A DNA stretch of 64,000 nucleotides from Streptomyces varsoviensis (GCF_000718635.1 NZ_JOBF01000001.1:496001-560000), one strand, 5' to 3'. Counted from the stretch's first letter, positions 23,829 to 32,475 are shown. Made by a program: numbers and translations. Notes: generated by a model not told the origin, from the letters alone.

Positions 23829-24785
23829 ATGCGGTTGCCTTCAGCGGGTTCCACGAAGTTCGCGTCAGATGTCCGGGACGAGGTTCGAGACGAGGTTCGG
23901 AGCGCGGTCGGTGAGCGGCCGGCCGAGGCTGCGTTCCTGAAGTTCCTCGACTCCATGGGCGGCATGGAGGGGCTGGACCGGGCGGTCGGCCCGGTGCGGC
24001 GACTGGTCCGTGCCCTGCCACTGGGGCGCGGGCGCGATGTGCTGCACGGTCGCCAGCTCGGCCACCCTCTGCACCCCCTCCTCGTCCAGCTCCCCATGGG
24101 CGCGTGGCTGTCGGCCGCCGCGCTGGACCTCGTCCCCGGCGGTCGGCGCGGCGCCCGCTTCCTGGTGGGCCTCGGCGTCGTCTCGGCGGTGCCCGCCGCG
24201 CTGGCGGGCTGGGTCGACTGGGCCGAGCAGCACGAGCAGCAGATGCGCGTCGGCCTGGTGCACGCCGCGTCGAACGCCGTGGCCATCGGCCTGTACGCCG
24301 GTTCCTGGACGGCTCGGGGGCGCGGCCGGCGGGGCTGGGGCCGGGTTCTGGGGTTCGCGGGGCTCGGCGCCGCGAGCGTCGGAGGGATGCTGGGCGGACA
24401 CCTCGCGTATCGGCAGGCGGCCGGTGCCAACAAGAGCGAACCGGTCCCCCATCTGCTCGACCCCGAGTGGCAGAGCCTCGGCACGGTGGGCGAATTTCCC
24501 GTCGGCGAGGCCGTGCGCAGGGAACTGGGCGAGGTGCCCCTCCTGGTGGTGCGCCAGAGCGATACCGAAATCCACGTCCTGGCTGACCGGTGCAGCCACT
24601 TCTCCGGCCCGCTCTCCGAAGGCAAGCTCGCCGACGGGTGCGTCGAGTGCCCCTGGCACGGCAGCGTCTTCCGCCTGTCGGACGGCTGGAACGTACGCGG
24701 ACCGGCCACCGCACCGCAGCCCGCCTTCCAGACGCGCGTGGACGGCGACGGGACCGTACGCGTGAGGCTTCCCGGGGCGGGGTGA
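23829..24785 (+). CDS. DUF2231 membrane domain fused to a Rieske [2Fe-2S] domain
   Basis: A 318-residue membrane redox protein. After an N-terminal soluble segment, four hydrophobic helices (WLSAAALDLVPGG, FLVGLGVVSAVPAALAGWVDW, AIGLYAGSW and VLGFAGLGAASVGGMLGGHLAY) form the DUF2231 part. The C-terminal 110 residues are a Rieske ferredoxin with the cluster motifs DRCSHFSG (CxH) and CPWHGSVF (CxxH). The ATG at 23829 has GGAGGT 13 bases upstream; a TTG at 23796 is possible. Electron-transfer partners are unknown. It stands alone. Confidence 0.88.
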   Translation: MRLPSAGSTKFASDVRDEVRDEVRSAVGERPAEAAFLKFLDSMGGMEGLDRAVGPVRRLVRALPLGRGRDVLHGRQLGHPLHPLLVQLPMGAWLSAAALDLVPGGRRGARFLVGLGVVSAVPAALAGWVDWAEQHEQQMRVGLVHAASNAVAIGLYAGSWTARGRGRRGWGRVLGFAGLGAASVGGMLGGHLAYRQAAGANKSEPVPHLLDPEWQSLGTVGEFPVGEAVRRELGEVPLLVVRQSDTEIHVLADRCSHFSGPLSEGKLADGCVECPWHGSVFRLSDGWNVRGPATAPQPAFQTRVDGDGTVRVRLPGAG

Positions 24786-24925
24786 GTCTCGGCCGCCCTG
24801 GCCCCATCCCGGCGCGGCCGTGCGCGGGAGGGGCCGGATCGGACCTCCCGCGCACGACGTTCCAGGCCACTACGGGTGTGTCGGCGTACGGGCGTACAGG
24901 GTTACGGACCTACAGGCTTACGGGC

Positions 24926-25426
24926 CTACGCGCCCAACCGGTGGAAGTCGCGGTTGTGGTAGACGAGCCCGTCGCCGCCGCCGTCGCGCCGTACGCGGAT
25001 CTCTTCGACCCCGATGAAGAGGACGCTGTGGGACCCCATCGGCGTTTGCTGACGCAGCACGCCGGTCATCGTCACCGGCGCGTCGCGCAGCACGGGCACC
25101 TGTGCCGTCGGCTCCCAGACGTCCCAGGCGAAGCGTTCCTCCATCGCCACCTTCGTGGCTCCGGAGAAGTGCCGCGCCAGTTCCGCCTGGCCTCCGCCGA
25201 GGACGTTCAGCGCGACTCGGCCGTTGCGTACGAAAACATCGTGCATGGCGCTGTTCCGGTTGACGCACGCCAGGACCGTGGGCGGGGTGTCCGTGACCGA
25301 GCAGACGGCGCTCAGTGTGATCCCGCACCGGCCGGCCGGCCCGTCGGTGGTGAGAATGTTGACCGCCGCCGCCAAACGCGCCATGGCATCCCGGAATTCC
25401 ACTCGGTCCGCTGTGCTCGTCGTCAT
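24926..25426 (-). CDS. flavin reductase, partner of a two-component monooxygenase
   Basis: A 166-residue HpaC-like NAD(P)H:flavin oxidoreductase that would supply reduced flavin. Signatures are FRDAMARLAAAVNILTTDG, CGITLSAVCSVTDTPPTVLACVNRNSAMHD, ALNVLGGGQAELARHFSG and the C-terminal LVYHNRDFHRLG. It lies 155 bases downstream of an acyl-CoA-dehydrogenase-like monooxygenase on the same strand, the normal pairing for two-component flavin hydroxylases. Confidence 0.9.
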   Translation of the reverse strand: MTTSTADRVEFRDAMARLAAAVNILTTDGPAGRCGITLSAVCSVTDTPPTVLACVNRNSAMHDVFVRNGRVALNVLGGGQAELARHFSGATKVAMEERFAWDVWEPTAQVPVLRDAPVTMTGVLRQQTPMGSHSVLFIGVEEIRVRRDGGGDGLVYHNRDFHRLGA

Positions 25427-25448
25427 CTTCGATTCCGCCCTTGTCCTT

Positions 25449-25488
25449 GTCCTGCTGGGTCCTGCTCGGTCCCGCTCGGTCCTGCTCG
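25449..25488. repeat. 10-bp tandem repeat GTCCTGCTCG
   Basis: Four adjacent 10-base units (GTCCTGCTGG, GTCCTGCTCG, GTCCCGCTCG, GTCCTGCTCG) in the spacer between monooxygenase and flavin reductase. Confidence 0.6.
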
Positions 25489-25581
25489 TTCGTGTCCCGA
25501 CTCGTCGGGTTTCGCCACCGCGCCTCTTGCCGCTTTTCGAAGTACGGCGTCTTCTAGGCGATTTCTAGGCGATCTGAGGTG

Positions 25582-26766
25582 TCAGATGTTCATGGCGATG
25601 GGCTCGTCGATGCCGACCAGCGCACGCCCGTAGGCCTCGCGGGCCAACTGTGTGTTGAGGAAGCCGTGGCGGCTCGCCGTCTCAAGGTCGCGCCAGGCGC
25701 GCTGCAGCGGATTGGCCTGAGCGAAACCGCTCGCGCCGTGGATGTCGAGCAGCCGCGCCATCGCCTGGCGGCAGCTCTCCACCGCCGTGGTGATGTCCAT
25801 ACGGGCGCGGGCCCGCTCGACCAGGCTCATCGCGGTGCCCGAGGCGACCGCGGCGTCGATCGCGTCGGTCGCCCGCTGTGTGTGCATCCGGGCGGTGTCC
25901 AGGTACTGGGTCGCCTCGGCCAGCCAGAGCTGCGTCACCACCGCCTCCGGGGCGGACGGGTAACGGCTGTAGACGACCTTCTTCTTCGCCGCCAGCGTCT
26001 CGTGGACCAGGTCCAGCGCCCCGTGCGTGGCGCCGAGCAGCGGGCCCGCCATCATGGCCGATCCGCCGATCCCGCTCAGGATCGTCTGCTCCGGGCTCCT
26101 CTCGCCTGTGGCGGCCATGACCCGTTCGGCCGGGACGAAGAGGTCCGAGGCCACGAGGGTGTGGCTGCCGCTGCCGCCCATGCCGGCGACCCACCAGTCC
26201 TCGTCGATGGTCAGGTCACTCATCGGAACAGTGAGGCCGTGGACGGTCCGGCCGCCGTCCGGGGTGGTGCCCGTGGCCAGCACCATCGCCCACCGGCTGT
26301 GTGAGCAGCCCGACGCGTACCCCCACCGGCCGGTCAGCCGGACCCCGCCGTCGACCGTCTCCACCTGGCCGGCGGTGGGGTTCAGCGAACCGCACAGCCA
26401 TGCGTCCGGCCCCTCGCCGTACAGGGTGGAGTTGATGGCGGGGCTCTTCGGGGAGACCGCGATCTGCCCGCTGACCCCCACCACCCAGGCGGAGGAGGCG
26501 CATCCGCGCCCCAGTTCGGCCGTCACCGCGGTGAGGGTCCCGATGCCGTGACCGTAACCGCCGCACTCGACGGGCACGCATACCCGCGCGAACCCCGCCT
26601 CGGTGATCGCGGCGAGGCTCGCCTCGCTCACGTGCCGCCGCTCCTCGGTCTCGGCGGCGTGCTTCCTGAGCAGCGGTACGAGCGCGGCGGCGCGTTCCAC
26701 CAACTCCTCGCGGGTGGGGACAGCGCCGTACTCGTGGCCGGGGGCAGTCGTCGTCGTCATCGTCAT
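25582..26766 (-). CDS. acyl-CoA dehydrogenase-like flavin-dependent monooxygenase
   Basis: A 394-residue oxygenase of the group D type (HsaA, DszC, NcnH relatives), which uses reduced FMN or FAD from a separate reductase. It has the three-part acyl-CoA dehydrogenase fold: helical N-terminus with FARVCVPVECGGYGHG, the beta domain (LTGRWGYASGCSHSRWAMVL, VAGMGGSGSHTLVASDLFVP), and a C-terminal helical domain ending in LDIHGASGFAQANPLQRAWRDLETASRHGFLN. Such enzymes hydroxylate phenols or oxidise amines. The flavin reductase follows. The spacer upstream of its start holds a 31-bp repeat array, beyond which lies a PucR-type regulator on the same strand. Confidence 0.88.
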   Translation of the reverse strand: MTMTTTTAPGHEYGAVPTREELVERAAALVPLLRKHAAETEERRHVSEASLAAITEAGFARVCVPVECGGYGHGIGTLTAVTAELGRGCASSAWVVGVSGQIAVSPKSPAINSTLYGEGPDAWLCGSLNPTAGQVETVDGGVRLTGRWGYASGCSHSRWAMVLATGTTPDGGRTVHGLTVPMSDLTIDEDWWVAGMGGSGSHTLVASDLFVPAERVMAATGERSPEQTILSGIGGSAMMAGPLLGATHGALDLVHETLAAKKKVVYSRYPSAPEAVVTQLWLAEATQYLDTARMHTQRATDAIDAAVASGTAMSLVERARARMDITTAVESCRQAMARLLDIHGASGFAQANPLQRAWRDLETASRHGFLNTQLAREAYGRALVGIDEPIAMNI

Positions 26767-26845
26767 GCTCGCTTCACTCGATGTCCTGGTCCGGGGTTCC
26801 GCCCCGGTGGAACCGAGTCAAGCCGAGCGGCACGGTGCTTCTCTT

Positions 26846-26985
26846 GTGACGGCGACCAGAGATCAGGCCGGTCTTTGTGATGGCGAGCAGGGGGCGGCTT
26901 GGATTTCGTGATGGCGAGCAGGGCCCGGCCCGGCCGTCGTGCCGGCGAACGGGGCCCGGCCCGGCCGTCGTGCCCGCGCGCAGAA
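26846..26985. repeat. 31-bp tandem array upstream of the monooxygenase
   Basis: A motif GTGATGGCGAGCAGG and variants recurs at exactly 31 bases: anchor G at 26846, 26877, 26908, 26939 and 26970. The third and fourth units also share GGCCCGGCCCGGCCG. Thirty-one bases is close to three helical turns, so equivalent sites face the same side of the DNA. The array lies in the 220-base spacer between the PucR stop and the monooxygenase start, upstream of the latter. Confidence 0.75.
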
Positions 26986-26986
26986 A

Positions 26987-28444
26987 TCACTCCGGTCGCT
27001 GTGCCGGTGGCCCGAACACCTCGATGAAGGTGAGGGCCGCGTGTACGGCCAGCCGGTCCTCCTTCACCGTGCGGCAGCGCAACTGCTCGGCCTTCTTCAC
27101 CCGGTACAGCACGGTGTTCTTGGCGATGTGCAGCCGCTCGGCGACAGCGGAGACGGCCCGGTCCTCGTCGAGGTAGACCCTCAGTGTGGTCCGTAGCTCC
27201 GCCATCGCCGGGTCGTCGGCCGCGAGCGGCCCCAGCACCCGGGTGATGAACTCACCGGCCGCGTCCGGACGGGCGTTCAGGAGTATCGGCAGCTCAAGTC
27301 GCTCGTAGTCGTATACGGGCCCGGGGAACTGCCCTACCCTGCCCGCCCGTTCGGCCGCCAGCGCCTGCTCGTGGGAGCGGCGGAAGCCGGCGAGAGCCGA
27401 CCCAGGGCGGCCCAGCGCGACCCGCAGATGAGGCGGGAGGCGCCAGTTCCGCGATGAGGAATCCTTGTCGGCGCCCGGCTCGGGCAGCCCGCCGACTCGG
27501 CCACCCCACGCCCACAACTTCGCCGTGCCGGTCGGTACCAGCAGGATCGAGGAGCAGCCGGCGGACTTCAGCAGCCGTGTCGCGGCGTCGGCGAGATCGC
27601 CGGCGCCGTGGGACGGGCCGGTGCCGTGGGACGGGCCGGTGCTGTCGGTGCTGTCGTACGGCCCGGTATTGGCGGTCGAATCGGAGTGGACGATCGATTC
27701 GGTGTCGTCGGTCACATCGCTCTCGGACCAGGCGATGAGCGCCAGGTGGTGCACGGTCAGGTCGTAGGACAGCCGGGACATGGCGCGGTCGCGGCCCACG
27801 TCCCTGCCCGCGAGGATGTCCCGCACCATCTCCTGTCGGGCCGCCGCGGCGCCCGCGAGCCAGCGGTCCCGGACGACCGTGAACTCCTGCGCCATCAGGG
27901 CGCTGAGCGCGGCCATCCCCTCGAACAGGTCCGCGGACATCTGCCGCATGCCCTCGGCCTGGCTCTCCGTGGGCAGGTGGGCTCGGCACCAGTCGAAGAG
28001 CCTCCCGAGGAAGTCCGCGTGGAAGAGTTGGACGCCCTGTAGTCCCACGTCCACCGATACGCCCCTCGGCACGGCTTCCTTGACCAGCACGGAGATCTCG
28101 CCGCGCAGGGCGGCGGGCAGGGTGTGGTCGCCCGTGAGGGAGACGACGGCCGCCAGCGCCAGCGCCTCGTAGAAGCGTTGCGGCCGGAAGTGGATGTAAC
28201 GGGCGTCGGAGAGGTCGCCGTCGTTCCGCCGGGAGGCCATGGCGCGGCCTGCTTCTACGGCCCATCCCGCCGCTGCCCGCCCCACCCGGGCGACCGCCTC
28301 GGCGACCAGCATGGGATCGGAGATGGTCGAGCTGATCACCGTCTCGTCCTCGGGCCGCAGCCTCCTCAACCACGAATCTTTCGGCGTCGGACTCCCCGCC
28401 GTGTCCCCCGGCGAGCTCCACTCAGTGCTTCCCGCCGCGCTCAT
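26987..28444 (-). CDS. PucR/CdaR-type transcriptional regulator (first of two)
   Basis: A 485-residue regulator. The C-terminal helix-turn-helix (TLRVYLDEDRAVSAVAERLHIAKNTVLYRVKKAEQL) is the PucR HTH_30 type. Upstream are a RsbRD-like helical N-terminal region and a degenerate GGDEF-like middle domain with a Ser/Asp/Gly-rich insert containing GPSHGTGPSHGAG. The ATG at 28444 (MSAAGSTEWSS) is preferred; a start at 28639 would add 65 residues. It is co-oriented with the monooxygenase and divergent from the TenA-HisF-A-T-R gene run, so either could be its target. A related regulator lies at 36891. Confidence 0.85.
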   Translation of the reverse strand: MSAAGSTEWSSPGDTAGSPTPKDSWLRRLRPEDETVISSTISDPMLVAEAVARVGRAAAGWAVEAGRAMASRRNDGDLSDARYIHFRPQRFYEALALAAVVSLTGDHTLPAALRGEISVLVKEAVPRGVSVDVGLQGVQLFHADFLGRLFDWCRAHLPTESQAEGMRQMSADLFEGMAALSALMAQEFTVVRDRWLAGAAAARQEMVRDILAGRDVGRDRAMSRLSYDLTVHHLALIAWSESDVTDDTESIVHSDSTANTGPYDSTDSTGPSHGTGPSHGAGDLADAATRLLKSAGCSSILLVPTGTAKLWAWGGRVGGLPEPGADKDSSSRNWRLPPHLRVALGRPGSALAGFRRSHEQALAAERAGRVGQFPGPVYDYERLELPILLNARPDAAGEFITRVLGPLAADDPAMAELRTTLRVYLDEDRAVSAVAERLHIAKNTVLYRVKKAEQLRCRTVKEDRLAVHAALTFIEVFGPPAQRPE

Positions 28445-28656
28445 GAGGCCCCACGTCGGCGCGCGAAACGCCCGTCGCCCATCTGCTGCCCGCTCTCCGT
28501 GTGTACGTAAGTAGTTCCGTCTTTCGGCGCCTTGTACGGTACTTCGCCCCGAGGGCTTGCCTGTGCAGAGGTACGGGGGCGTTGGCCGACGGCAAGCGGG
28601 CCGCACCGGGCTGGCTCCGCCCGCACTGGGGCCCCTCATCCGCTCTCTATCCCGGC

Positions 28657-28896
28657 CTATACGGACAGTCGCCGCAGCCAGTCCATCAGGAGCTGCTGTT
28701 CGGCCTTCGTGAGGGCGCTCTGGCCGGGCAGCGCGGCGCGCAGGGCGCGGGCGGCGCCGGCCGGACCTGGTTCCCGTACGGCCCCCTCCTGGGTGGTGAC
28801 GGTGGTGATCATGGATTCACGCAGGGCGACGAGGAGCGCGGGGTCCCGCTCCTTCCTGGAGAACTCGCCCTTTACCGACGAGCAGAAGGCCGACAT
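28657..28896 (-). CDS. hypothetical small protein
   Basis: A 79-residue ORF with streptomycete-like third-position bias, ending KAEQQLLMDWLRRLSV. It begins MSAFCSSVKGEFSRKERDP. No family is recognised. The ribosome binding site is weak, and the frame stays open upstream to 29136 through a repeat region, so the start is uncertain. It lies upstream of the PucR gene on the same strand. Confidence 0.4.
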   Translation of the reverse strand: MSAFCSSVKGEFSRKERDPALLVALRESMITTVTTQEGAVREPGPAGAARALRAALPGQSALTKAEQQLLMDWLRRLSV

Positions 28897-29019
28897 AGGC
28901 CATCGCAACGGGGAACGCCGCACCGCCCGCGCCAAGCGGCCGTCGGCCTGACCGTTCTGGGCCGCCGAACCTGCGGCTCGCCGGGTGGTGGGGCCGGGTG
29001 ACCCTGCGGCGCCGGGATG

Positions 29020-29089
29020 GCCGAGCACGTACCGCCGATGGCCAATGGCCGATCGTCGATAGCCGATCGTCGATCGCCCATCGCTTTCG
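29020..29089. repeat. 14-bp tandem array in the TenA-side spacer
   Basis: About five 14-base units beginning GCCGA or GCCCA start at 29020, 29034, 29048, 29062 and 29076; the third and fourth are near-identical (GCCGATCGTCGATA and GCCGATCGTCGATC). The rest of the 550-base stretch 28897-29447 holds no convincing gene. It should contain the promoter of the TenA-like gene, but none stands out. Confidence 0.6.
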
Positions 29090-29447
29090 GAGTTACCGCC
29101 TCCGGCGTTGTCGGGCGGCCAGGAATGCCCGCTCACCGTTGGCCGGATTTCGATGCGGCCTTCTCCGTCGACCCGGTGATTTCGTAGTTCTCTGATGTGC
29201 CGGGAACCGGCAGCCCTCCATGCGTCGTCTGCGATGCGGATTTACGGCCAATGTTCGCTGCGGCCGGTTGGAGTGGCGCTCAGGGGTTAGCCGAGACCTA
29301 GCTTCTGATGAAAAGGCGCGGGCGAGGCCGCCCTTTGGAGCATTGCCAGGTGATTTCTGAGGCGCGCCTTCGAAATGGTTGTGCCCGCGCGCCGGTTCAG
29401 AAAATTGTCATCTGGCCTCCCGTGTCAATCGAGGAGAGGAACAGGTC

Positions 29448-30128
29448 ATGGTCAATTCGTCCGTCACCGCCGTCGAGCTGGCCGCGCGGCTCAGCGAACT
29501 CCGGGAGCGCGAGCCCGTGGGCAACGCGCTGCTGGAGGCCGCCGCGAAGGGGCGGCTGTCCGAGGAGTCGCTGCGGCGCATGATCGGGACCGAGGCCCAT
29601 TGCCACACGGCCGAACTCGCGGCGTACGGCACGCTGCTCGCCCGGTTCCCGCACCGCCCGGCGGCGGACCTACTGATCCGGCTGGCCCGGCTGGTGTGCG
29701 ATGCCCAGCCCAAACTGCGGGACTGCGCGCGGGCGCTCGGGATGGAGGGCGATGTCCACGCGCAGCGATGGCCGACCGAGTACGCCGCGTACGCGTTCAA
29801 CGGCACCCTGAGCTGGCTGGCCTCCCAGGGCACACAGGCCGCGTTCGCTCTCGCCGGCTACGCCGATATGCAGGTGTATTTCGCCGGCTGCGCCGAAGCG
29901 ATCAGGCGTGTGCAGGAAACACCGCTGTACGTGCCGCAGGAATTGCTCGACTACTACGACGACGAGGCCCCCGACGAACTGAGTCAACTCGCCCTGGACG
30001 TCGTACAGGACGGCCTGGACCAAGGCGACGACCCAGATGAGACGGTCTTCTGCGCGCGGCTGCTGGAGGAATCCATCGGGTACTTCTGGCGCGCGGCCGC
30101 GGGCACCCCTGAAGCGCTGGGCGCGTGA
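29448..30128 (+). CDS. TenA/PqqC-like (haem-oxygenase-fold) protein
   Basis: A 226-residue all-helical protein. The segment IGTEAHCHTAELAAYGTLLARFP and the C-terminal LLEESIGYFWRAAAG resemble the TenA/THI-4 group, where a C-terminal Glu in an E-x3-FW context is catalytic. The diiron oxygenases of this fold need His ligands in the later helices, and I see none there, so a TenA- or PqqC-like lyase or oxidase role is more likely. GGAGAGG precedes the ATG at 29448. It is the first gene of a plus-strand run with an FAD oxidoreductase, HisF-like, MDR and A-T-R proteins; its substrate is unknown. Confidence 0.7.
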   Translation: MVNSSVTAVELAARLSELREREPVGNALLEAAAKGRLSEESLRRMIGTEAHCHTAELAAYGTLLARFPHRPAADLLIRLARLVCDAQPKLRDCARALGMEGDVHAQRWPTEYAAYAFNGTLSWLASQGTQAAFALAGYADMQVYFAGCAEAIRRVQETPLYVPQELLDYYDDEAPDELSQLALDVVQDGLDQGDDPDETVFCARLLEESIGYFWRAAAGTPEALGA

Positions 30129-30155
30129 CGGCCTACGGCGAATGGAGGTGAGGAC

Positions 30156-31391
30156 ATGAGGATCGGCATCGTCGGGGCGGGAGTCGCCGGGCTGGCCACC
30201 GCGTGGCTGCTGGACGGCGTGCACGACACGCTGGTGCTCGAAGCACGGGAAAGCGTCGGCGGCAATCTCCGCTCGGCGTACGTGCCCGACAGCACAGGGG
30301 CCCCCACCGCGCTCGAACTGGGGGTGCAGGAAGTTCCTCTGCACCTGACGACCGTGGTCGGAGAGTTCGCCAAAGCCGTCGGACTGGAAGATCAGTGGGA
30401 GGAAGTGCCCCCAGGCCGCGCCATAGTCCACGACGACGCGCCCTCGCCGCGGTCGGCCGGCGTCCCGCGCGTCACCGGCGACGAGGCCCGGGAGGCGGAA
30501 GGGCTGCTCGCCTCGCACGCCGCGGACTGGGAGCGGAAGGAAGTCCCGTGGACCACGACGCTGGCCGAGCTGGTGGAGCCCTGGGACCTGCCGCGCCATG
30601 TCAAGGTCCAAGCGGTGTACGCCCTTCCGGCCTCGGTGTTCGGCTGCGCTCCGGTCGACGCCCAGCATCTGTCGGCCCGCGCCGTGGGACCGTTGTTCGC
30701 CGATCCCGGCCCGGGGGCGGATGCCCGCACGTACCGGCTGCGCGGCGGAATGCAGTCGCTCGCATGGCAGTTGGCCCGGCAGTGTCCGAACACCCGGATC
30801 GTGAACGGAGCCGCGGTTCGCCGAGTGCGCCGCTTCAACGGCCAGTTCGAGCTGGTCGATTCGGGCGGTGCGCGACACATGGTGGACGCCGTCGTCCTGG
30901 CGCTGACCGCCGAGGCAGCGCGCTGCGTCGTGGGGGCGCTCGGTGGTGCGGGCCCGCTGCATCGCCTCCTGGGCGCCTACGACTACAACGACCTGGTCTA
31001 CGGAGTGCACAGCGATCCGTGCTACCTGCCCGCCGAGCGTGGCGAGTGGGCGCCGATGACCATTTCGCTGCACGGGGCCTGGGCGGAGACGACGACCTGG
31101 CATGAACTGCCCGACGGCGACGTGTTCGTCAGCCAGCTCACCCATCGCGAGACGCTGCCCCGCGCGTCGCTGACCTCGACGGCGTTCCGGCTGCTCCAGC
31201 CCACCCCGGCGATGCTGACCGCCCAGAGCGAACTGCTGCGCCTGCAGGGCGAGGGCGGGCTCTACTTCGCCGGCCACATCACCACCCCCCTCGACGACCT
31301 CGACAGCGTCCTGGGCTCGGCCGTCGCGGTCGCCCGCAGGCTGGCCCCCGACAGCCCGCGCCTGACCCCCTTCGCGGGCGCCGCCGGATAG
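30156..31391 (+). CDS. FAD-dependent amine oxidase/desaturase-like oxidoreductase
   Basis: A 411-residue flavoprotein. The N-terminal dinucleotide motif is GIVGAGVAGLATAWLL with the ribose-binding Glu in LVLEARESVGGNLRS. The C-terminal FAD motif is LYFAGHITTPLDDLDSVLGSAVAVARRL. This is the NAD(P)-binding-8/amine oxidase superfamily, which also includes phytoene desaturases and protoporphyrinogen oxidases. A ribosome binding site (TGGAGGTGAGGAC) precedes ATG 30156. It follows the TenA-like gene by 27 bases and is separated from the HisF-like gene by a 196-base tandem array. Confidence 0.85.
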   Translation: MRIGIVGAGVAGLATAWLLDGVHDTLVLEARESVGGNLRSAYVPDSTGAPTALELGVQEVPLHLTTVVGEFAKAVGLEDQWEEVPPGRAIVHDDAPSPRSAGVPRVTGDEAREAEGLLASHAADWERKEVPWTTTLAELVEPWDLPRHVKVQAVYALPASVFGCAPVDAQHLSARAVGPLFADPGPGADARTYRLRGGMQSLAWQLARQCPNTRIVNGAAVRRVRRFNGQFELVDSGGARHMVDAVVLALTAEAARCVVGALGGAGPLHRLLGAYDYNDLVYGVHSDPCYLPAERGEWAPMTISLHGAWAETTTWHELPDGDVFVSQLTHRETLPRASLTSTAFRLLQPTPAMLTAQSELLRLQGEGGLYFAGHITTPLDDLDSVLGSAVAVARRLAPDSPRLTPFAGAAG

Positions 31392-31404
31392 CGATTCGAC
31401 ACAG

Positions 31405-31600
31405 CCATTGGACAGCGGCCATCGGACAGCGGTCAGTGAACAGCGGCCATCGGACAGCGGTCAGTGAACAGCGGCCATCGGACAGCGGTCACTGAACAGC
31501 GGCCATCGGGCAGCGGCCATCGGACAGCAGTCACTGGACACAAGCCATCGGACACAAGTCATCGGACACCAGTCATCGGACAGGAACCATCCGACAGGAG
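31405..31600. repeat. 14-bp tandem array (14 units) before the HisF-like gene
   Basis: Fourteen contiguous 14-base units run from 31405 to 31600. Two main variants, CCATCGGACAGCGG and TCAGTGAACAGCGG, alternate in the first half; the 3' units drift to TCATCGGACACCAG and CCATCCGACAGGAG. The last unit supplies the ribosome binding site (AGGAG) of the HisF-like gene at 31608. The period is not a multiple of three and the array falls between two co-oriented genes, so it is an untranslated spacer. Confidence 0.9.
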
Positions 31601-31607
31601 CGACACC

Positions 31608-32465
31608 ATGACCGAGCCCGTGTTCCACAGCCAGCGCGACCACGTCGGCGATCTGGTGATCCCTTGTGTGGACGTGGCGAACGGACGCGCCACCGAGCCC
31701 AGCCGCATCGCCGGTCTGGACGACCCCGGCGATGTCGCGGCCATCGTCGCGGCCTACGCCGCCGGCCACGCCCGCAAGGTCTTCCTGGACGTCTTCGACG
31801 CGTGGGACGCCATCGACTACCTCCCGCCCTTGCTGCGCGACATCAAGGCATCGGGCGTCCGGCCGCTGGTCTCCGTGGCACACGGTGATCTTCCGTCCGT
31901 GATGCACGCCGGCGGTCTGCTGGAGGCCGGCGCGGACGCGTTGTCGGTCAGTACCAGCCTGATCGAGAAGCCGGGGACCGTCGAGGCGGCGGTCCGGGAG
32001 TGGGGCGCCGGACGGCTGATGGGCGTCGTCAACTGCCGCCGGACCGGGCCCGGTCGGTGGGGCGCCTTCACGCACGACGGCGAGAAGGACGCCGGCGTCA
32101 GCGCCGTCGACGTGGCCGAACGGCTGGCGGAGCTCCAAGTCGGCGCCGTTCTCGCCAACAGCATCGACCGGGAAGGCACTGGCGACGGTTTCGACCTGGA
32201 GTTGCTCCACGCGATCGCCGCCGCCTCGGGGCTGCCGGTCATCGCCTCCGGCGGGTGCGGAACGCTCGACCACCTCACCGAGGCGCTGGCCGCGGGCGAC
32301 GCGACGTACGTACTGGTCAACAACATGCTGCACAAGGGGCAGTACGGCATCGAAGAGGTCCGCGACCACCTGCTGGCCCACTCCTCCTTCTCTCCTTCCT
32401 CCCGCTCGTCGCCCTCTTCTCCCACCTCCCCGCCCTCTCCCTCTTCCGACGACACGGCCGAGTGA
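31608..32465 (+). CDS. HisF-like (beta/alpha)8-barrel protein with altered active site
   Basis: A 285-residue relative of imidazole glycerol phosphate synthase cyclase. The barrel core matches HisF: VIPCVDVANGR, KVFLDVFDAWDA, LEAGADALSVSTSLIE, NSIDREGTGDGFDLELLHAI and LPVIASGGCGTLDHLTEAL. The first catalytic Asp is kept (Asp22, equal to D11 of Thermotoga HisF). The second (D130) is Asn142 in GVVNCRR, the phosphate loop VGGGIRS is replaced by SVAHGDL (residues 89-95), and the Asn103 equivalent is Ser115. No HisH glutaminase is nearby. It is therefore unlikely to be the histidine enzyme and may act on a related ring closure in this gene cluster. A Ser/Pro-rich tail ends the protein. Confidence 0.82.
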   Translation: MTEPVFHSQRDHVGDLVIPCVDVANGRATEPSRIAGLDDPGDVAAIVAAYAAGHARKVFLDVFDAWDAIDYLPPLLRDIKASGVRPLVSVAHGDLPSVMHAGGLLEAGADALSVSTSLIEKPGTVEAAVREWGAGRLMGVVNCRRTGPGRWGAFTHDGEKDAGVSAVDVAERLAELQVGAVLANSIDREGTGDGFDLELLHAIAAASGLPVIASGGCGTLDHLTEALAAGDATYVLVNNMLHKGQYGIEEVRDHLLAHSSFSPSSRSSPSSPTSPPSPSSDDTAE

Positions 32466-32475
32466 GGCGGCCACG

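Noticed and set aside
29448..30128. Haem-oxygenase-like diiron oxygenase (BesC/UndA/SznF type)
   Set aside because: The later helices lack the His ligands these enzymes need. The C-terminal ESIGYFW pattern fits TenA-like proteins better.
31405..31600. CRISPR array
   Set aside because: Units are 14 bases and contiguous with no spacers, and no cas genes are near. The same applies to the other arrays in the window.
31464..31607. Upstream extension of the HisF-like protein through the 14-bp array
   Set aside because: The period is not a multiple of three, so the predicted peptide is a by-product of the repeat. ATG 31608 has its own AGGAG and begins the family-typical sequence.
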